From NCBI RefSeq assembly GCF_023078335.1, contig NZ_CP095550.1, positions 3,826,001-3,890,000 of the forward strand: DNA of 64,000 nucleotides, read 5' to 3'. The notes beneath the pieces were generated by a model. It was not told the origin of the DNA, searched no databases, and saw nothing but the letters and a program-made list of their open reading frames with translations. Origin of the DNA: Metabacillus endolithicus. GTDB lineage: Bacteria; Bacillota; Bacilli; Bacillales; Bacillaceae. The first letter of the stretch is position 1; the number at the start of each line of letters is the position of its first letter. Below are positions 17,498 to 26,078 of this stretch, one piece after another. The position numbers and the translations under genes are program-made.

Positions 17498-19195
17498 ATG
17501 CTCAGGGAAAAAAAGAAACAGCATTATCTAACGAATGATGTTGAACTTGATGAAGTATTTATCCCGGAGGATTTTAATCAGGAACATGAAATGATTAAAA
17601 ACTTAGTTGAGAAGTTTGTTGTGAAAGATGTAAGACCATCACTAGATAGAATAGAAAATCAGCAATTTGATGAAACGGTACGACTGATGAAAGAGGCTGG
17701 TGTGCTCGGATTAATTAGTGCTGATATCCCAGAGGCTGTTGGAGGTCTAGGTCTTGGTAAAGTCTCCGCAACGATACTTTCAGAAAAGATGGCACCTGCT
17801 CGTTCTTTTTCTATAACATTTGGCGGGCAAACCGGGATTGGTGCTCTTCCGATTGCTTATTTTGGAACAGATAAGCAAAAAGAAAAATACTTACCAGACA
17901 TTTTATCTGGTGATCTTATTACAGCTTACGCATTAACAGAGCCTGGAGCTGGAACAGATGCTATGAATATAAAAACAACAGCGGTTCCTTCCGAATGTAG
18001 TCGTTACTATATTTTGAATGGTGAAAAGCAATGGATTTCAAACGCTGGATTTGCGGGTCTTTTTATCGTGTTTGCAAAAGTAGAGGGAGACAGGTTTACT
18101 GCCTTTATTATAGAAAAAAACTTCGATGGAGTATCTATTGGTCCAGAGGAAAAGAAGATGGGCCTAAAGGGATCTTCTACTTGTTCGATACTTTTAGACA
18201 ATGTGAAGGTTCCTAAGGAAAATATCATTGGTGAAATTGGCAGAGGACATATCATTGCACTTAATGTCTTAAATCTAGGACGACATAAAATAGCTGCCAC
18301 ATCACTCGGAACAGCAAAGCATGCGATTGAGCTAGCGGTCGCTTATGCCAATCAGCGAAAACAATTTGGCCAGCCACTCTCTAGCTTTCATTTAATTAAA
18401 GATAAAATTGCCGATATGGTGATCAAAACATATGTAAATGAAAGTTCTATTTATCGAACAGCAGGATTGTTAGAAAAGTCATTTAACCAAATAGCCGATC
18501 AAGACGATGTTGCATCAGCAATCAGCAATTTGGCAGTTGAATGCTCTATCAATAAGGTGATGTCTACAGAAACATTAGATTTTGTTGTAGATGAAGCCCT
18601 TCAAATGCATGGAGGCTATGGATACATGGCCGAATACGAAATTGAAACATTATATCGTGATTCCAGAATCACCCGTATTTTTGAAGGGACAAATGAAATT
18701 AATCGATTAAATATAGCCTCAGCATTACTCAAAACGTATGAAAAGCCAATTGAGCAAACAAAAGCGCAAGATGGAATTCTTATTCAGGAAAAACAAACTC
18801 TTCATCTATTAAAAAAATTGTATCATGCAATGATTCTTTCTATACAAAAACATGATTTGGTCATGTTAAACGAAGAACAAGAAGTTGCAGCATTCCTTGC
18901 TGACCTTGTTTCAAGTATCTATGCAATTGAGAGTGCGATATTGAGAACGGAAAAGGTGATTAAATTATCTGGCTTCGATAGAAACCAACAAAAGCTCGAT
19001 TACACAATATTGTACACACATGAACAATCACAGCAATTAGCGATAAGAGCATTAAACCTTTTGCCACATTTAGGTGATGAAGAAACGTTATCCCAACTTG
19101 CATGCCGACTCGTGAGAAGTAGTCAGAAGGATTTTGTAAAAATAAAACGCAGGATTGCTGACATCATTATAAAAGAAGAAAAATATAGATCGTAA
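17498..19195 (+). CDS. Acyl-CoA dehydrogenase
   Basis: 565 aa, in the size class of the longer FadE-like dehydrogenases with an extra C-terminal helical region. FAD and substrate signatures are AYALTEPGAGTDAMN (near 143-157), KQWISNAGFAGLFIVFAK, RKQFGQPL, LQMHGGYGYMAEYEIETLYRD and FEGTNEINRL. It oxidises saturated acyl-CoA to 2-enoyl-CoA with electron-transfer flavoprotein. Its presence implies that the pathway substrate has a saturated side chain, for example an arylpropionate, before hydration by the 13340 hydratase. The ribosome site overlaps the stop of the thioesterase gene. Confidence 0.85.
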   Translation: MLREKKKQHYLTNDVELDEVFIPEDFNQEHEMIKNLVEKFVVKDVRPSLDRIENQQFDETVRLMKEAGVLGLISADIPEAVGGLGLGKVSATILSEKMAPARSFSITFGGQTGIGALPIAYFGTDKQKEKYLPDILSGDLITAYALTEPGAGTDAMNIKTTAVPSECSRYYILNGEKQWISNAGFAGLFIVFAKVEGDRFTAFIIEKNFDGVSIGPEEKKMGLKGSSTCSILLDNVKVPKENIIGEIGRGHIIALNVLNLGRHKIAATSLGTAKHAIELAVAYANQRKQFGQPLSSFHLIKDKIADMVIKTYVNESSIYRTAGLLEKSFNQIADQDDVASAISNLAVECSINKVMSTETLDFVVDEALQMHGGYGYMAEYEIETLYRDSRITRIFEGTNEINRLNIASALLKTYEKPIEQTKAQDGILIQEKQTLHLLKKLYHAMILSIQKHDLVMLNEEQEVAAFLADLVSSIYAIESAILRTEKVIKLSGFDRNQQKLDYTILYTHEQSQQLAIRALNLLPHLGDEETLSQLACRLVRSSQKDFVKIKRRIADIIIKEEKYRS

Positions 19196-19214
19196 TCCTA
19201 TATAGGGAGAGTGA

Positions 19215-20333
19215 ATGAAGATGGCTAAAAACGATATGTCTGTTAAAGAAGAGTTGGATCAGTATTACGAAGAGTTGAAGAAGCAGAATTTAGGACCACT
19301 TTGGTATGACCTTGGACATATGGTTACAAAGGAGCCCGTTCATGATGTTGAACCATATTTGTGGAAATGGAAAACAATCCGAGAATATGTGTTAAAAGCC
19401 GGCAAATTACTTGAACCAGGTAAAGATGCTGAGCGACGCGTTGTATATTTACAAAATCCAAGTTTATTAAAACGAGGTCTTGTGGGTTATGGTACTCATA
19501 CTCTTTACGCTGGTATTCAATTGCTTTTACCAGGTGAAAGTGCACCATCACACCACCATTCACAGTCAGCAATTCGCTTTGTTATTGAAGGAGACGGAGC
19601 ATATACAGCCGTTAATGGTGAGAAAACATATATGGAGCGCGGAGATATGATTTTAACTCCGGCATGGACGTGGCATGAACATAAACACGAAGGAACGGAG
19701 CCGATGTTTTGGCTTGATGGACTAGATGTAGGACTAGTGAAAACAATGGCTGCCTCGTTTTTTGAACCATATGAAGAAGAAACCTATCCGATGGAAGCAC
19801 CTGAAAATTATTCAACAAAGCAATTCTCAATGGGTGCATTTAAGAAGCTTAATGAATCAAAGGAGCCTGGTTATCCTTCACCAATCTTTGGATATAAGTT
19901 TGATCGAGTGAAGTATTTATTAGATGAAATGACAGAAGCAGATAATGATCCTTATGATGGCTATGCGATTGAATATATTAACCCAACAACAGGAGGCTCT
20001 GCAGATTCGCGAATTGGAACGATGATGCAAAAGCTAAAATCTGGTCAACAAACAAAAGCACATCGACATGTGCATAGTGCCATCTTCCACGTTCTAGAAG
20101 GCTCAGGATATACGGTCATTAATGGGGAGAAGTTTGAGTGGGAAAAAGGTGACTTTTTTATCTTACCGCCTTGGAGTTTGCATGAACATGTAAACACTGG
20201 AGAGAGTGATGTGTTTCTGTTTTCGTTTAATGATAAACCTGTTATGGAAAAATTAGACCTTGAGTACAGTGAAGTATACGAAGATAACGATGGTCATCAA
20301 ATTGTAGAGAAAGTGTTTGTACCGGAAAACTAG
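19215..20333 (+). CDS. Bicupin ring-cleavage dioxygenase, gentisate 1,2-dioxygenase-like (copy 1, divergent)
   Basis: 372 aa, two cupin domains. The first-cupin metal site reads PSHHHSQSAIRFVIEG (His 113-115) with WHEHKH further on. The second cupin has KAHRHVHSAIFHVLEGSG and LHEHV. This is the gentisate, salicylate and 1-hydroxy-2-naphthoate dioxygenase family, which uses Fe(II) and cleaves without a catechol-type diol. Compared with the canonical copy at 26587 (SHRHVQNALRFVMEG) the first site has HHSQSAI, so the substrate may differ. It is followed by an FAH protein in the same operon. An in-frame ATG at 19221 is an alternative start. Confidence 0.8.
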   Translation: MKMAKNDMSVKEELDQYYEELKKQNLGPLWYDLGHMVTKEPVHDVEPYLWKWKTIREYVLKAGKLLEPGKDAERRVVYLQNPSLLKRGLVGYGTHTLYAGIQLLLPGESAPSHHHSQSAIRFVIEGDGAYTAVNGEKTYMERGDMILTPAWTWHEHKHEGTEPMFWLDGLDVGLVKTMAASFFEPYEEETYPMEAPENYSTKQFSMGAFKKLNESKEPGYPSPIFGYKFDRVKYLLDEMTEADNDPYDGYAIEYINPTTGGSADSRIGTMMQKLKSGQQTKAHRHVHSAIFHVLEGSGYTVINGEKFEWEKGDFFILPPWSLHEHVNTGESDVFLFSFNDKPVMEKLDLEYSEVYEDNDGHQIVEKVFVPEN

Positions 20334-20358
20334 CGTTAAGATAAGGAGGTAGCCTTGG

Positions 20359-21216
20359 ATGAAAATCGCAATTTTTAATGAGAATTTACTTGGAATTGTT
20401 CAAGGAAATATAATCATTGACGTATCAAATGCAGTGGAATGGAAGCCGTCTAATCCAGGTGAATCTTTTCAACGCCTTATTGAAAACTTTGATGTGTTGA
20501 AAGGAAGAATAGAGGATGCCATAGCAACGAGTACATCATTTCCTTTATCTAGTGTAAAACTTCATTCACCTGTACCTTCTACAAAGAAGATTTGGGCTGC
20601 ACCAGTTAACTATAAAAACCATCAAATTGAAATGAATAAAATGTTTAATAATGCCCCGCGAACAATTGAAGATTTGGCATTATTTCTAAAATCTCCTGAA
20701 TCACTATCAGGACCGACCGACCCGATTATTCTACCATTTAAAGACCGTAGAACAGATCATGAAGCAGAGCTTGGCTATATTGTTGGTAAAAAAGCGAAAA
20801 ATGTAAAAGCAGAAGATGCGAAAAGCTATATTTTTGGTTATTTTGCTCTTTTAGATATATCAATTAGAGGAAATGAAGAGAGAACATGGAGAAAGTCGTT
20901 TGATACGTTTACACCAATTGGTCCATGGATTGTCACTGCTGATGAAATTGAAGATCCTAATGATTTAAAAATGACGTTGTGGGTAAATGATGAAATACGT
21001 CAGGATGGTAGTACAAGGCATTTAATTTATGATTGCTATAAATGTTTTGAAGTCGCTTGTAATAATATGACGCTAAATGCTGGAGATATTATCGCAACAG
21101 GTACTCCAGAAGGCGTTGGACCAATTGAGCATGGTGACAAGGTGAAAATTGAAATTGAACAAATTGGTGGATTTGAGGTAGATGTTTGTCACGCAGTTGA
21201 GAAAATAGAATGCTAG
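20359..21216 (+). CDS. Fumarylacetoacetate hydrolase family protein (ring-fission product hydrolase)
   Basis: 285 aa. Short FAH form with the metal-ligand cluster DHEAELGYIVG, YIFGYFALLDISIR in place of the usual NDVTxRD, and the C-terminal GDIIATGTPEGVGPIEHGD. It starts 26 bases after the divergent bicupin dioxygenase with AAGGAGG. It probably cleaves that dioxygenase's product into pyruvate plus a dicarboxylate, the role of fumarylpyruvate or maleylpyruvate hydrolases. Last gene of the long operon; a hairpin follows. Confidence 0.8.
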   Translation: MKIAIFNENLLGIVQGNIIIDVSNAVEWKPSNPGESFQRLIENFDVLKGRIEDAIATSTSFPLSSVKLHSPVPSTKKIWAAPVNYKNHQIEMNKMFNNAPRTIEDLALFLKSPESLSGPTDPIILPFKDRRTDHEAELGYIVGKKAKNVKAEDAKSYIFGYFALLDISIRGNEERTWRKSFDTFTPIGPWIVTADEIEDPNDLKMTLWVNDEIRQDGSTRHLIYDCYKCFEVACNNMTLNAGDIIATGTPEGVGPIEHGDKVKIEIEQIGGFEVDVCHAVEKIEC

Positions 21217-21222
21217 TTTTGA

Positions 21223-21264
21223 GGGGCTCATGGTAGAAAGATTTTCTGCTATGAGTCTTTTTTA
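21223..21264 (+). terminator. Terminator of the beta-oxidation/bicupin operon
   Basis: Imperfect stem GGCTCATGGTAGAAA with TTTCTGCTATGAGTC, followed by TTTTTT. Confidence 0.75.
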
Positions 21265-21331
21265 TGGATGTTCGTAGAGTAACTTTGTTTAGTAAAATTT
21301 TAATAGAGTTTTAGAAAAAAACTATTTTCTT

Positions 21332-21384
21332 GTTCCGTATAGAAGAACAACAGGATAAGAATATTCACTATAATTTCTTATAAT
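21332..21384 (+). promoter_or_regulatory. Promoter with IclR-type operator (copy 2 of 3)
   Basis: GTTCCGTATAGAAGAAC (21332-21348), then TATAAT at 21379-21384, 31 bases from the operator end. A second TATAAT at 21369-21374 is also present. The -35 position (TAAGAA) is not consensus. It drives the flavin hydroxylase unit at 21425. Confidence 0.75.
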
Positions 21385-21424
21385 CAAGACAAGAAGAAAC
21401 TTTTTAATTAAAGGGGAGAAGGAT

Positions 21425-22655
21425 ATGTCAAATAGAAAAAAATGTGATGTGATCGTTGTTGGTGCTGGACCGGTTGGACTTGTAGCAGGTCTTGCTTTGC
21501 AAAAAAAGGGAATTTCATCTGTTGTGATCGAAGCTGAACCATTTGGACGTGCCCGCCCAGGGAGTCGTGCTATATATCTGCATAGTGCCACGTTAAAGCT
21601 CTTAGAAGAAACATCAAAAGGACTTGGTTTTACTCTAGCAAGAAACGGAATTATCTGGCCAGTAAAAAGAACTTTGTACAAAGGTAAAGAAGTGTATGTA
21701 CGTAATTATGGAATAACAAATAACAAGGATCCTCATAAACTACCGCATTTTACAGCACTTCATCAAGATGAAATTGAGAAACATATTTATGAAGAATGCT
21801 TGGAAGCTGGTGTGGAGTTTTCCTGGAATTCACCTGTAGACAAATTAGTTATTGAAAAAGATCATGTTATTTTAACGACGAAATCTGGTGAAGAATGGGA
21901 AGCTAAATACATTATTGGTAGTGACGGTGCTCGTTCTGTTGTCAGAGAGCAGGCTGGCTTAAAGTTTGAAGGTCCAAGAACAAATGATACTTTCCTTGTA
22001 GTCGATGTTAAAGAAGACGCGGAAAATCCTCTTCCTCTTGAGAGAACATTCCATTATCAACACCCTGCAATGGGAGGACGTAATGTGATGTTTGTTCCTT
22101 TTAAAGGAGGCTGGCGTGTGGATCTTCAACTGTTAGAAAACGATAATCCAGAAGAGTTTTCTGATCTTGAAGGAGTGAAAAAGTGGCTGCCAAAAGTAAT
22201 GGATTCAAAATACACAGAAAGAATTACATGGGTATCAACATATCGTTTTCATCAGGTTGTTGCTAACTCGTTTACTGATGAAAAGCATAGAGTTCTTCTT
22301 GCTGGTGAAGCTGCTCATTTATTCGCTCCATTTGGTGCTCGCGGTCTAAACTCTGGAGTTCCTGATGCACTGTTAGCTGTTCGTGGAATCGAAAAAGCCC
22401 TAAAAGCTAATTCAGAAGAAGAGCGAACAGAAGCCATTGAAGCGGTGGCAAATGAACGTAGAATTGCAGCGCTGTGGAACCGTGACGGCTCAAGCACAGC
22501 CTCTACATCATTTACAAGGAAATGCTCCTGATATGAATATGAAGCGTGAACTAGCTGCATCACTTGTATCTATTATTCCTAGATTGGGACGTTGGTTAGA
22601 TGAAGGTCCTTATGGTCCTAAATTTGGACCACCTGAATTAACAACAAAATATTAA
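21425..22655 (+). pseudogene. FAD-dependent aryl (aroyl-CoA) hydroxylase, one frameshift near the 3' end
   Basis: About 410 aa when read through one small indel near 22500. The first frame runs from ATG 21425 to 22531, and the family sequence continues in the frame ending TAA 22655 (LHHLQGNAPDMNMKREL onward). Group A flavin monooxygenase: GAGPVGLVAGLALQKKG (about 12-28), GSDGARSVVRE near 160, and GEAAHLFAPFGARGLNSG near 295. Its CoA-pathway neighbours recall salicylyl-CoA 5-hydroxylase and the 4-hydroxybenzoyl-CoA hydroxylase that gives gentisyl-CoA by an NIH shift. That assignment is inferred from context. If the indel is real, about 40 C-terminal residues are replaced by a short tail. Confidence 0.75.
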
Positions 22656-22686
22656 CATAAAACCAATCGAAAGGAGCGGAAGATAC

Positions 22687-23238
22687 ATGTCTGAGAATAT
22701 TAATGTTGCAGAAGCTGATTTGCAGACAAAATCTATTGACGCAATGGTGAATAGATTACAAGCTATTCATTGGGGGAAGAAGGCTGGGCAGAAAAATCTA
22801 GAGGCAGAGGAAAAAGTCATTGAATTTATGAATGATCTTAACGTGAATTCTTATGAAATAAAGTGGTTATCAAAAGAAGAAGTACCAGAAACGATTAGCC
22901 GTCTTACTTTTGAGGGAAGTGAAATGTGGGAATCTTTAAACGAAATTCCAGAAGAGTTAAGCCGCAAAATTAAGGAAGCTGGTCATGAAAAATACCTTTT
23001 GGATTTAGGTGATCGCGTACCGGAACGCATCTTTCATGGTGCTTACTCACATCTGTTTCAGCAATTTGAAGAAAAGAAAACTGTAGAATATCTAGTTGGT
23101 TTAGCCATGTACGTGAGTGTGATGTCATGCACAGCGGAGCTAGCCGAGGGGAAAAATATTTTTATATCAATTGTTGATTTAATTGAGGCTGGTCACTTAC
23201 CGATAGGATCTGAGGGAAATACGTTTTATCTAATATAA
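22687..23238 (+). CDS. Uncharacterised 183-aa acidic protein in the hydroxylase unit
   Basis: I do not recognise this family. It is a soluble, Glu-rich protein with mostly helical-looking sequence and no signal peptide. One hydrophobic stretch, EYLVGLAMYVSVMSCTAEL (about 138-156), carries the only Cys and could be a buried helix. It starts 31 bases after the hydroxylase with AAAGGAG and ends at the unit's terminator, so it is the second gene of that two-gene unit. A structural partner of the hydroxylase, or an isomerase or small-molecule enzyme of the gentisate route, is possible but unproved. Confidence 0.6.
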   Translation: MSENINVAEADLQTKSIDAMVNRLQAIHWGKKAGQKNLEAEEKVIEFMNDLNVNSYEIKWLSKEEVPETISRLTFEGSEMWESLNEIPEELSRKIKEAGHEKYLLDLGDRVPERIFHGAYSHLFQQFEEKKTVEYLVGLAMYVSVMSCTAELAEGKNIFISIVDLIEAGHLPIGSEGNTFYLI

Positions 23239-23245
23239 GATTGAA

Positions 23246-23277
23246 AAACCATCCAGTGTTCTGTTGCTGGATGGTTT
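23246..23277. terminator. Bidirectional terminator between the 183-aa gene and the IclR gene
   Basis: Perfect 11-bp stem AAACCATCCAG with CTGGATGGTTT, flanked by A- and T-rich ends. It overlaps the stop codon of the leftward IclR gene, so it can serve both directions. Confidence 0.8.
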
Positions 23278-24052
23278 ATTTAAAGTATCCCAGCATTTCA
23301 GAAATCTGACTGCTTGCTGCTTTTATTTTATCAATGAATAGTGGATATCTTTCTTCTGATAGTCGTGATGTTGAACTAATAATTGATACAGAAGCAACTA
23401 CGTTTTCTGTATGATCATAGATAGGGGCAGCAATCCCAACAAAGCCTTTGTAAAAATGGTCGGGTGTAATGGCATAGCCTTTTTTTCGAATTTTACTCAT
23501 TTCATCTCTTAATTCCTTTGGATCTGTTAGTGTGAACTCAGTGTAAGAGTAAAAAGTATTCTTTAAAAAGCTGTTGATCCTCTTTTGTTTTTGAAAAGCC
23601 ATAATAGCTAGCCCTTCACTTGTACAATGGATAGGATTTTTCCTCCCCATATATGTTAAAAGTCTTTCAGGCTGATCACATTCTTTTCGAAACAAATAAA
23701 CAACTTCATGATCCTCGAGAAGACATATATGAGCGGTTTCTCCTAACTCATCCACAAGGTTGTCTACAATAGGTTGTGCTTCGAGATAGAGATCTCTATG
23801 ACTAAACACAACACCACCTAATGTTAGAAGAGATAGTCCTAAGCGATAGTGATTTGTTTTCGGATTTTTAGATAAAAATCCCTCATCAACTAACCCCGTA
23901 ATTAATCGATGTGTGGTGCTTTTAGGCAAATCAATGAGTCTGGTAATCTCTGTGACACTTAATTCTTCCTGTCCCTTTTTGAACAAACGTAATATTCTCA
24001 TAGCATTCTTAACAGAAGATAAGATCGCTTTTGCAGGGGGATCATTATTCAT
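23276..24052 (-). CDS. IclR family transcriptional regulator (1)
   Basis: About 258 aa from ATG 24052. An in-frame GTG at 24067 lies in the ribosome-site region AGAGGTGA and is less likely. N-terminal winged helix with LSVTEITRLIDLPKSTTHRLITGLVDEGFL as helix-turn-helix, linked to a C-terminal IclR effector-binding domain (CTSEGLAIMAF, GYAITPDHFYKGFVGIAAPIYD). IclR proteins bind small acids and can activate or repress. It is divergent from a second IclR gene, and together they lie between two promoters with the same palindrome. Either could bind the GTTCY-N7-RGAAC operator. Confidence 0.85.
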   Translation of the reverse strand: MNNDPPAKAILSSVKNAMRILRLFKKGQEELSVTEITRLIDLPKSTTHRLITGLVDEGFLSKNPKTNHYRLGLSLLTLGGVVFSHRDLYLEAQPIVDNLVDELGETAHICLLEDHEVVYLFRKECDQPERLLTYMGRKNPIHCTSEGLAIMAFQKQKRINSFLKNTFYSYTEFTLTDPKELRDEMSKIRKKGYAITPDHFYKGFVGIAAPIYDHTENVVASVSIISSTSRLSEERYPLFIDKIKAASSQISEMLGYFK

Positions 24053-24203
24053 TGAGCTCCATTTCACCTCTTTTTAAGAAATTCTTCTTCTATTATACTA
24101 AAAGAAGTGAGTTTCCTCTATTTAACAAAGGAGATGTTATGCCTTTAGTGAATTGTTAGATAAGAGTAAAAATGTAAGAGTCTAAAAGAGTGGAGTGAGT
24201 GTA

Positions 24204-24989
24204 TTGAAGGAGAAAAGAGACTCATCTCTAGCAAATGCTTTGAGTATTTTGAAAGGCTTTACAATGGATCATCCTGAACAAGGTGTAACCGATGTTGCGA
24301 AACATTTAGGGTTAAGCAAGAGCACCGTTCACAGGCTGCTTGCATCTATGGCAAGTGAAGGCTTTGTTTATAAAAATCCCCGTACAAATCGTTACAGCTT
24401 AGGAACCTCTGTTTTAACATTAACGAATCTTGTGGGTTCACAGCTACCAATTTTAAATGAATCAGTTCCTGTTTTAAATATGTTAACAGAAAGAACAGGT
24501 GAAACCTCACATCTTGGAATTCTTGAGGATCAACATATGATTTATCTTCAAAAGGTTGAGTGTGATAACCCAACTTCACTGTTTACACATATTGGAAAAA
24601 GACATCCTATCCATGCAACAAGTATTGGTCAAGCTATTCTAGCCTTTCAGGAGCAGGATGAAAGACACCAACTTTTACCGGAAACGTTGGAATCCTTTAC
24701 AAACCACACAATAACCTCCCATAAGAGATTATATGAAAAAATCAATCTAATTAAAGCAGAAAAATATGTTATATGTGACCGAGAACTACAGGAAGACGTG
24801 ATGGCGATTGCAGCACCAATCTTTAATGAGAAGGGCAAAGTGCTGGCAGCCATTAATATTGTCGGACCAGCAAATCGGATAAAAAGTAAGCTGAAAAGTC
24901 ATCGATTAGTTGAAGAGGTCGTTCGTTCAGGAGAGAAAATAACGGAATTAGTAAGGATGCGAAAATTAAAAAATCGTTACAAAAGCTGA
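24204..24989 (+). CDS. IclR family transcriptional regulator (2)
   Basis: About 261 aa from TTG 24204. GGAG (24192-24195) gives an 8-base spacing to this codon; the in-frame GTG at 24195 overlaps the site. Winged helix VTDVAKHLGLSKSTVHRLLASMASEGFV, effector domain with THIGKRHPIHATSIGQAILAF and DREL(x)EDVMAIAAPIFNEKG. It is a paralogue of the leftward IclR gene and lies directly upstream of the gentisate operon, separated by a terminator. Probable activator of the three-promoter regulon, though which of the two does it cannot be told from sequence. Confidence 0.85.
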   Translation: MKEKRDSSLANALSILKGFTMDHPEQGVTDVAKHLGLSKSTVHRLLASMASEGFVYKNPRTNRYSLGTSVLTLTNLVGSQLPILNESVPVLNMLTERTGETSHLGILEDQHMIYLQKVECDNPTSLFTHIGKRHPIHATSIGQAILAFQEQDERHQLLPETLESFTNHTITSHKRLYEKINLIKAEKYVICDRELQEDVMAIAAPIFNEKGKVLAAINIVGPANRIKSKLKSHRLVEEVVRSGEKITELVRMRKLKNRYKS

Positions 24990-25015
24990 GTATAACATGC
25001 TCAGCTTTATTTTTT
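24982..25015 (+). terminator. Terminator after IclR gene 2
   Basis: AAAGCTGAG pairs with CTCAGCTTT (25000-25008), followed by ATTTTTTT. The stop codon of the regulator lies inside the left arm. Confidence 0.85.
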
Positions 25016-25031
25016 TGATTTTTTCTTATTT

Positions 25032-25084
25032 GTTCCATATAGAAGAACGATAGAATGTGAGCTCAATCTTCATCTCGATATAAT
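25032..25084 (+). promoter_or_regulatory. Promoter with IclR-type operator (copy 3 of 3)
   Basis: GTTCCATATAGAAGAAC (25032-25048) and TATAAT at 25079-25084, again 31 bases apart. Beyond the operator the sequence stays close to copy 1 (both continue CGATAGAAT, and both have ATGAGCA- or TTGAGCA-like bases after the -10). Poor -35 (TGTGAG). It drives the gentisate operon. Confidence 0.8.
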
Positions 25085-25127
25085 ATGAGCAAGATCATAA
25101 CAATTTTTCGATTTGGAGGGAATGAAA

Positions 25128-26078
25128 TTGAAACTAGTATCGTTTACGAAAGATGGGATAACACGTATTGGAGCAATAGAGAATGAAAACGTGATTGATT
25201 TAAATGCCGCCTATTGTGCCTTACTTGAGTCAGAAGGGAAACTACGTGCTGAAAAAATTGCCGAAGCATTTGTTCCAGGAGAAATGACGGATTTTCTAAA
25301 AGGTGGCTCTGAGAGCATTGAGGAAGCAAAAAAGGCAGCTGCCTATGCGATAAATAATGTTGAAGTAAAGGGGCGTAAGCTTGTTTATTCCATTACTGAT
25401 GTGAAAATAGAGGCACCTGTTCCCGCTCCTGGCAAAATGATTTGCGTTGGTCATAATTATCGTGAGCATATTTTAGAAATGAAACGAGAACTACCTCCAC
25501 ACCCTGTTGTTTTTGCAAAATTTGCCAATACAGTTGTTGGACCGCAGGATGATATTCCGTTTCATCCGATTTCAGAGCAGTTAGATTATGAAGCAGAATT
25601 TGCCTTTGTTATTGGTCAACGTGCACGCAATGTTTCACAAGATGAGGCTCTTAAATATGTTGCAGGATATACGATTGTGAATGATGTTACGTATCGTGAT
25701 TTACAACGTCGAACATTACAGTGGCTTCAAGGCAAGGCTGTAGATGGAAGCGCTCCAATGGGTCCTTGGTTAGTAACAGCAGACGATCTAACAGATCCAT
25801 CTGGCTTAGATATTGTTTTAACGGTGAATGGCGAAGAGCGTCAACGTTCTAATACTGCGAATCTAGTTTTCTCAGTTCCATATCTTGTTGAATTTTTATC
25901 GAATATTATGACGCTTGAGCCAGGCGATATTATTCTGACTGGTACACCTGGAGGAGTAGGGGTCGCGAGGGATCCACAAGTGTTTTTAAAGGATGGAGAC
26001 GTTGTTCGTATTGAGGTTGATCAGGTGGGAGTTCTTAAAAATAAAGTGAAACAAACAGCGGAGGTGCCGGTATCATGA
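25128..26078 (+). CDS. Fumarylpyruvate hydrolase-like FAH family protein
   Basis: About 316 aa from TTG 25128, 7 bases after GGAGGG; an in-frame ATG at 25122 is too close to the site. FAH domain with MICVGHNYREH, DYEAEFAFVIG (metal Glu pair), NDVTYRDLQRRT and GDIILTGTPGGVGVARDP. It overlaps the next gene by 4 bases (ATGA) and is two genes before a canonical gentisate 1,2-dioxygenase. It should therefore split fumarylpyruvate (or maleylpyruvate) into pyruvate and fumarate (or maleate), the last step of the gentisate pathway. Confidence 0.85.
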   Translation: MKLVSFTKDGITRIGAIENENVIDLNAAYCALLESEGKLRAEKIAEAFVPGEMTDFLKGGSESIEEAKKAAAYAINNVEVKGRKLVYSITDVKIEAPVPAPGKMICVGHNYREHILEMKRELPPHPVVFAKFANTVVGPQDDIPFHPISEQLDYEAEFAFVIGQRARNVSQDEALKYVAGYTIVNDVTYRDLQRRTLQWLQGKAVDGSAPMGPWLVTADDLTDPSGLDIVLTVNGEERQRSNTANLVFSVPYLVEFLSNIMTLEPGDIILTGTPGGVGVARDPQVFLKDGDVVRIEVDQVGVLKNKVKQTAEVPVS

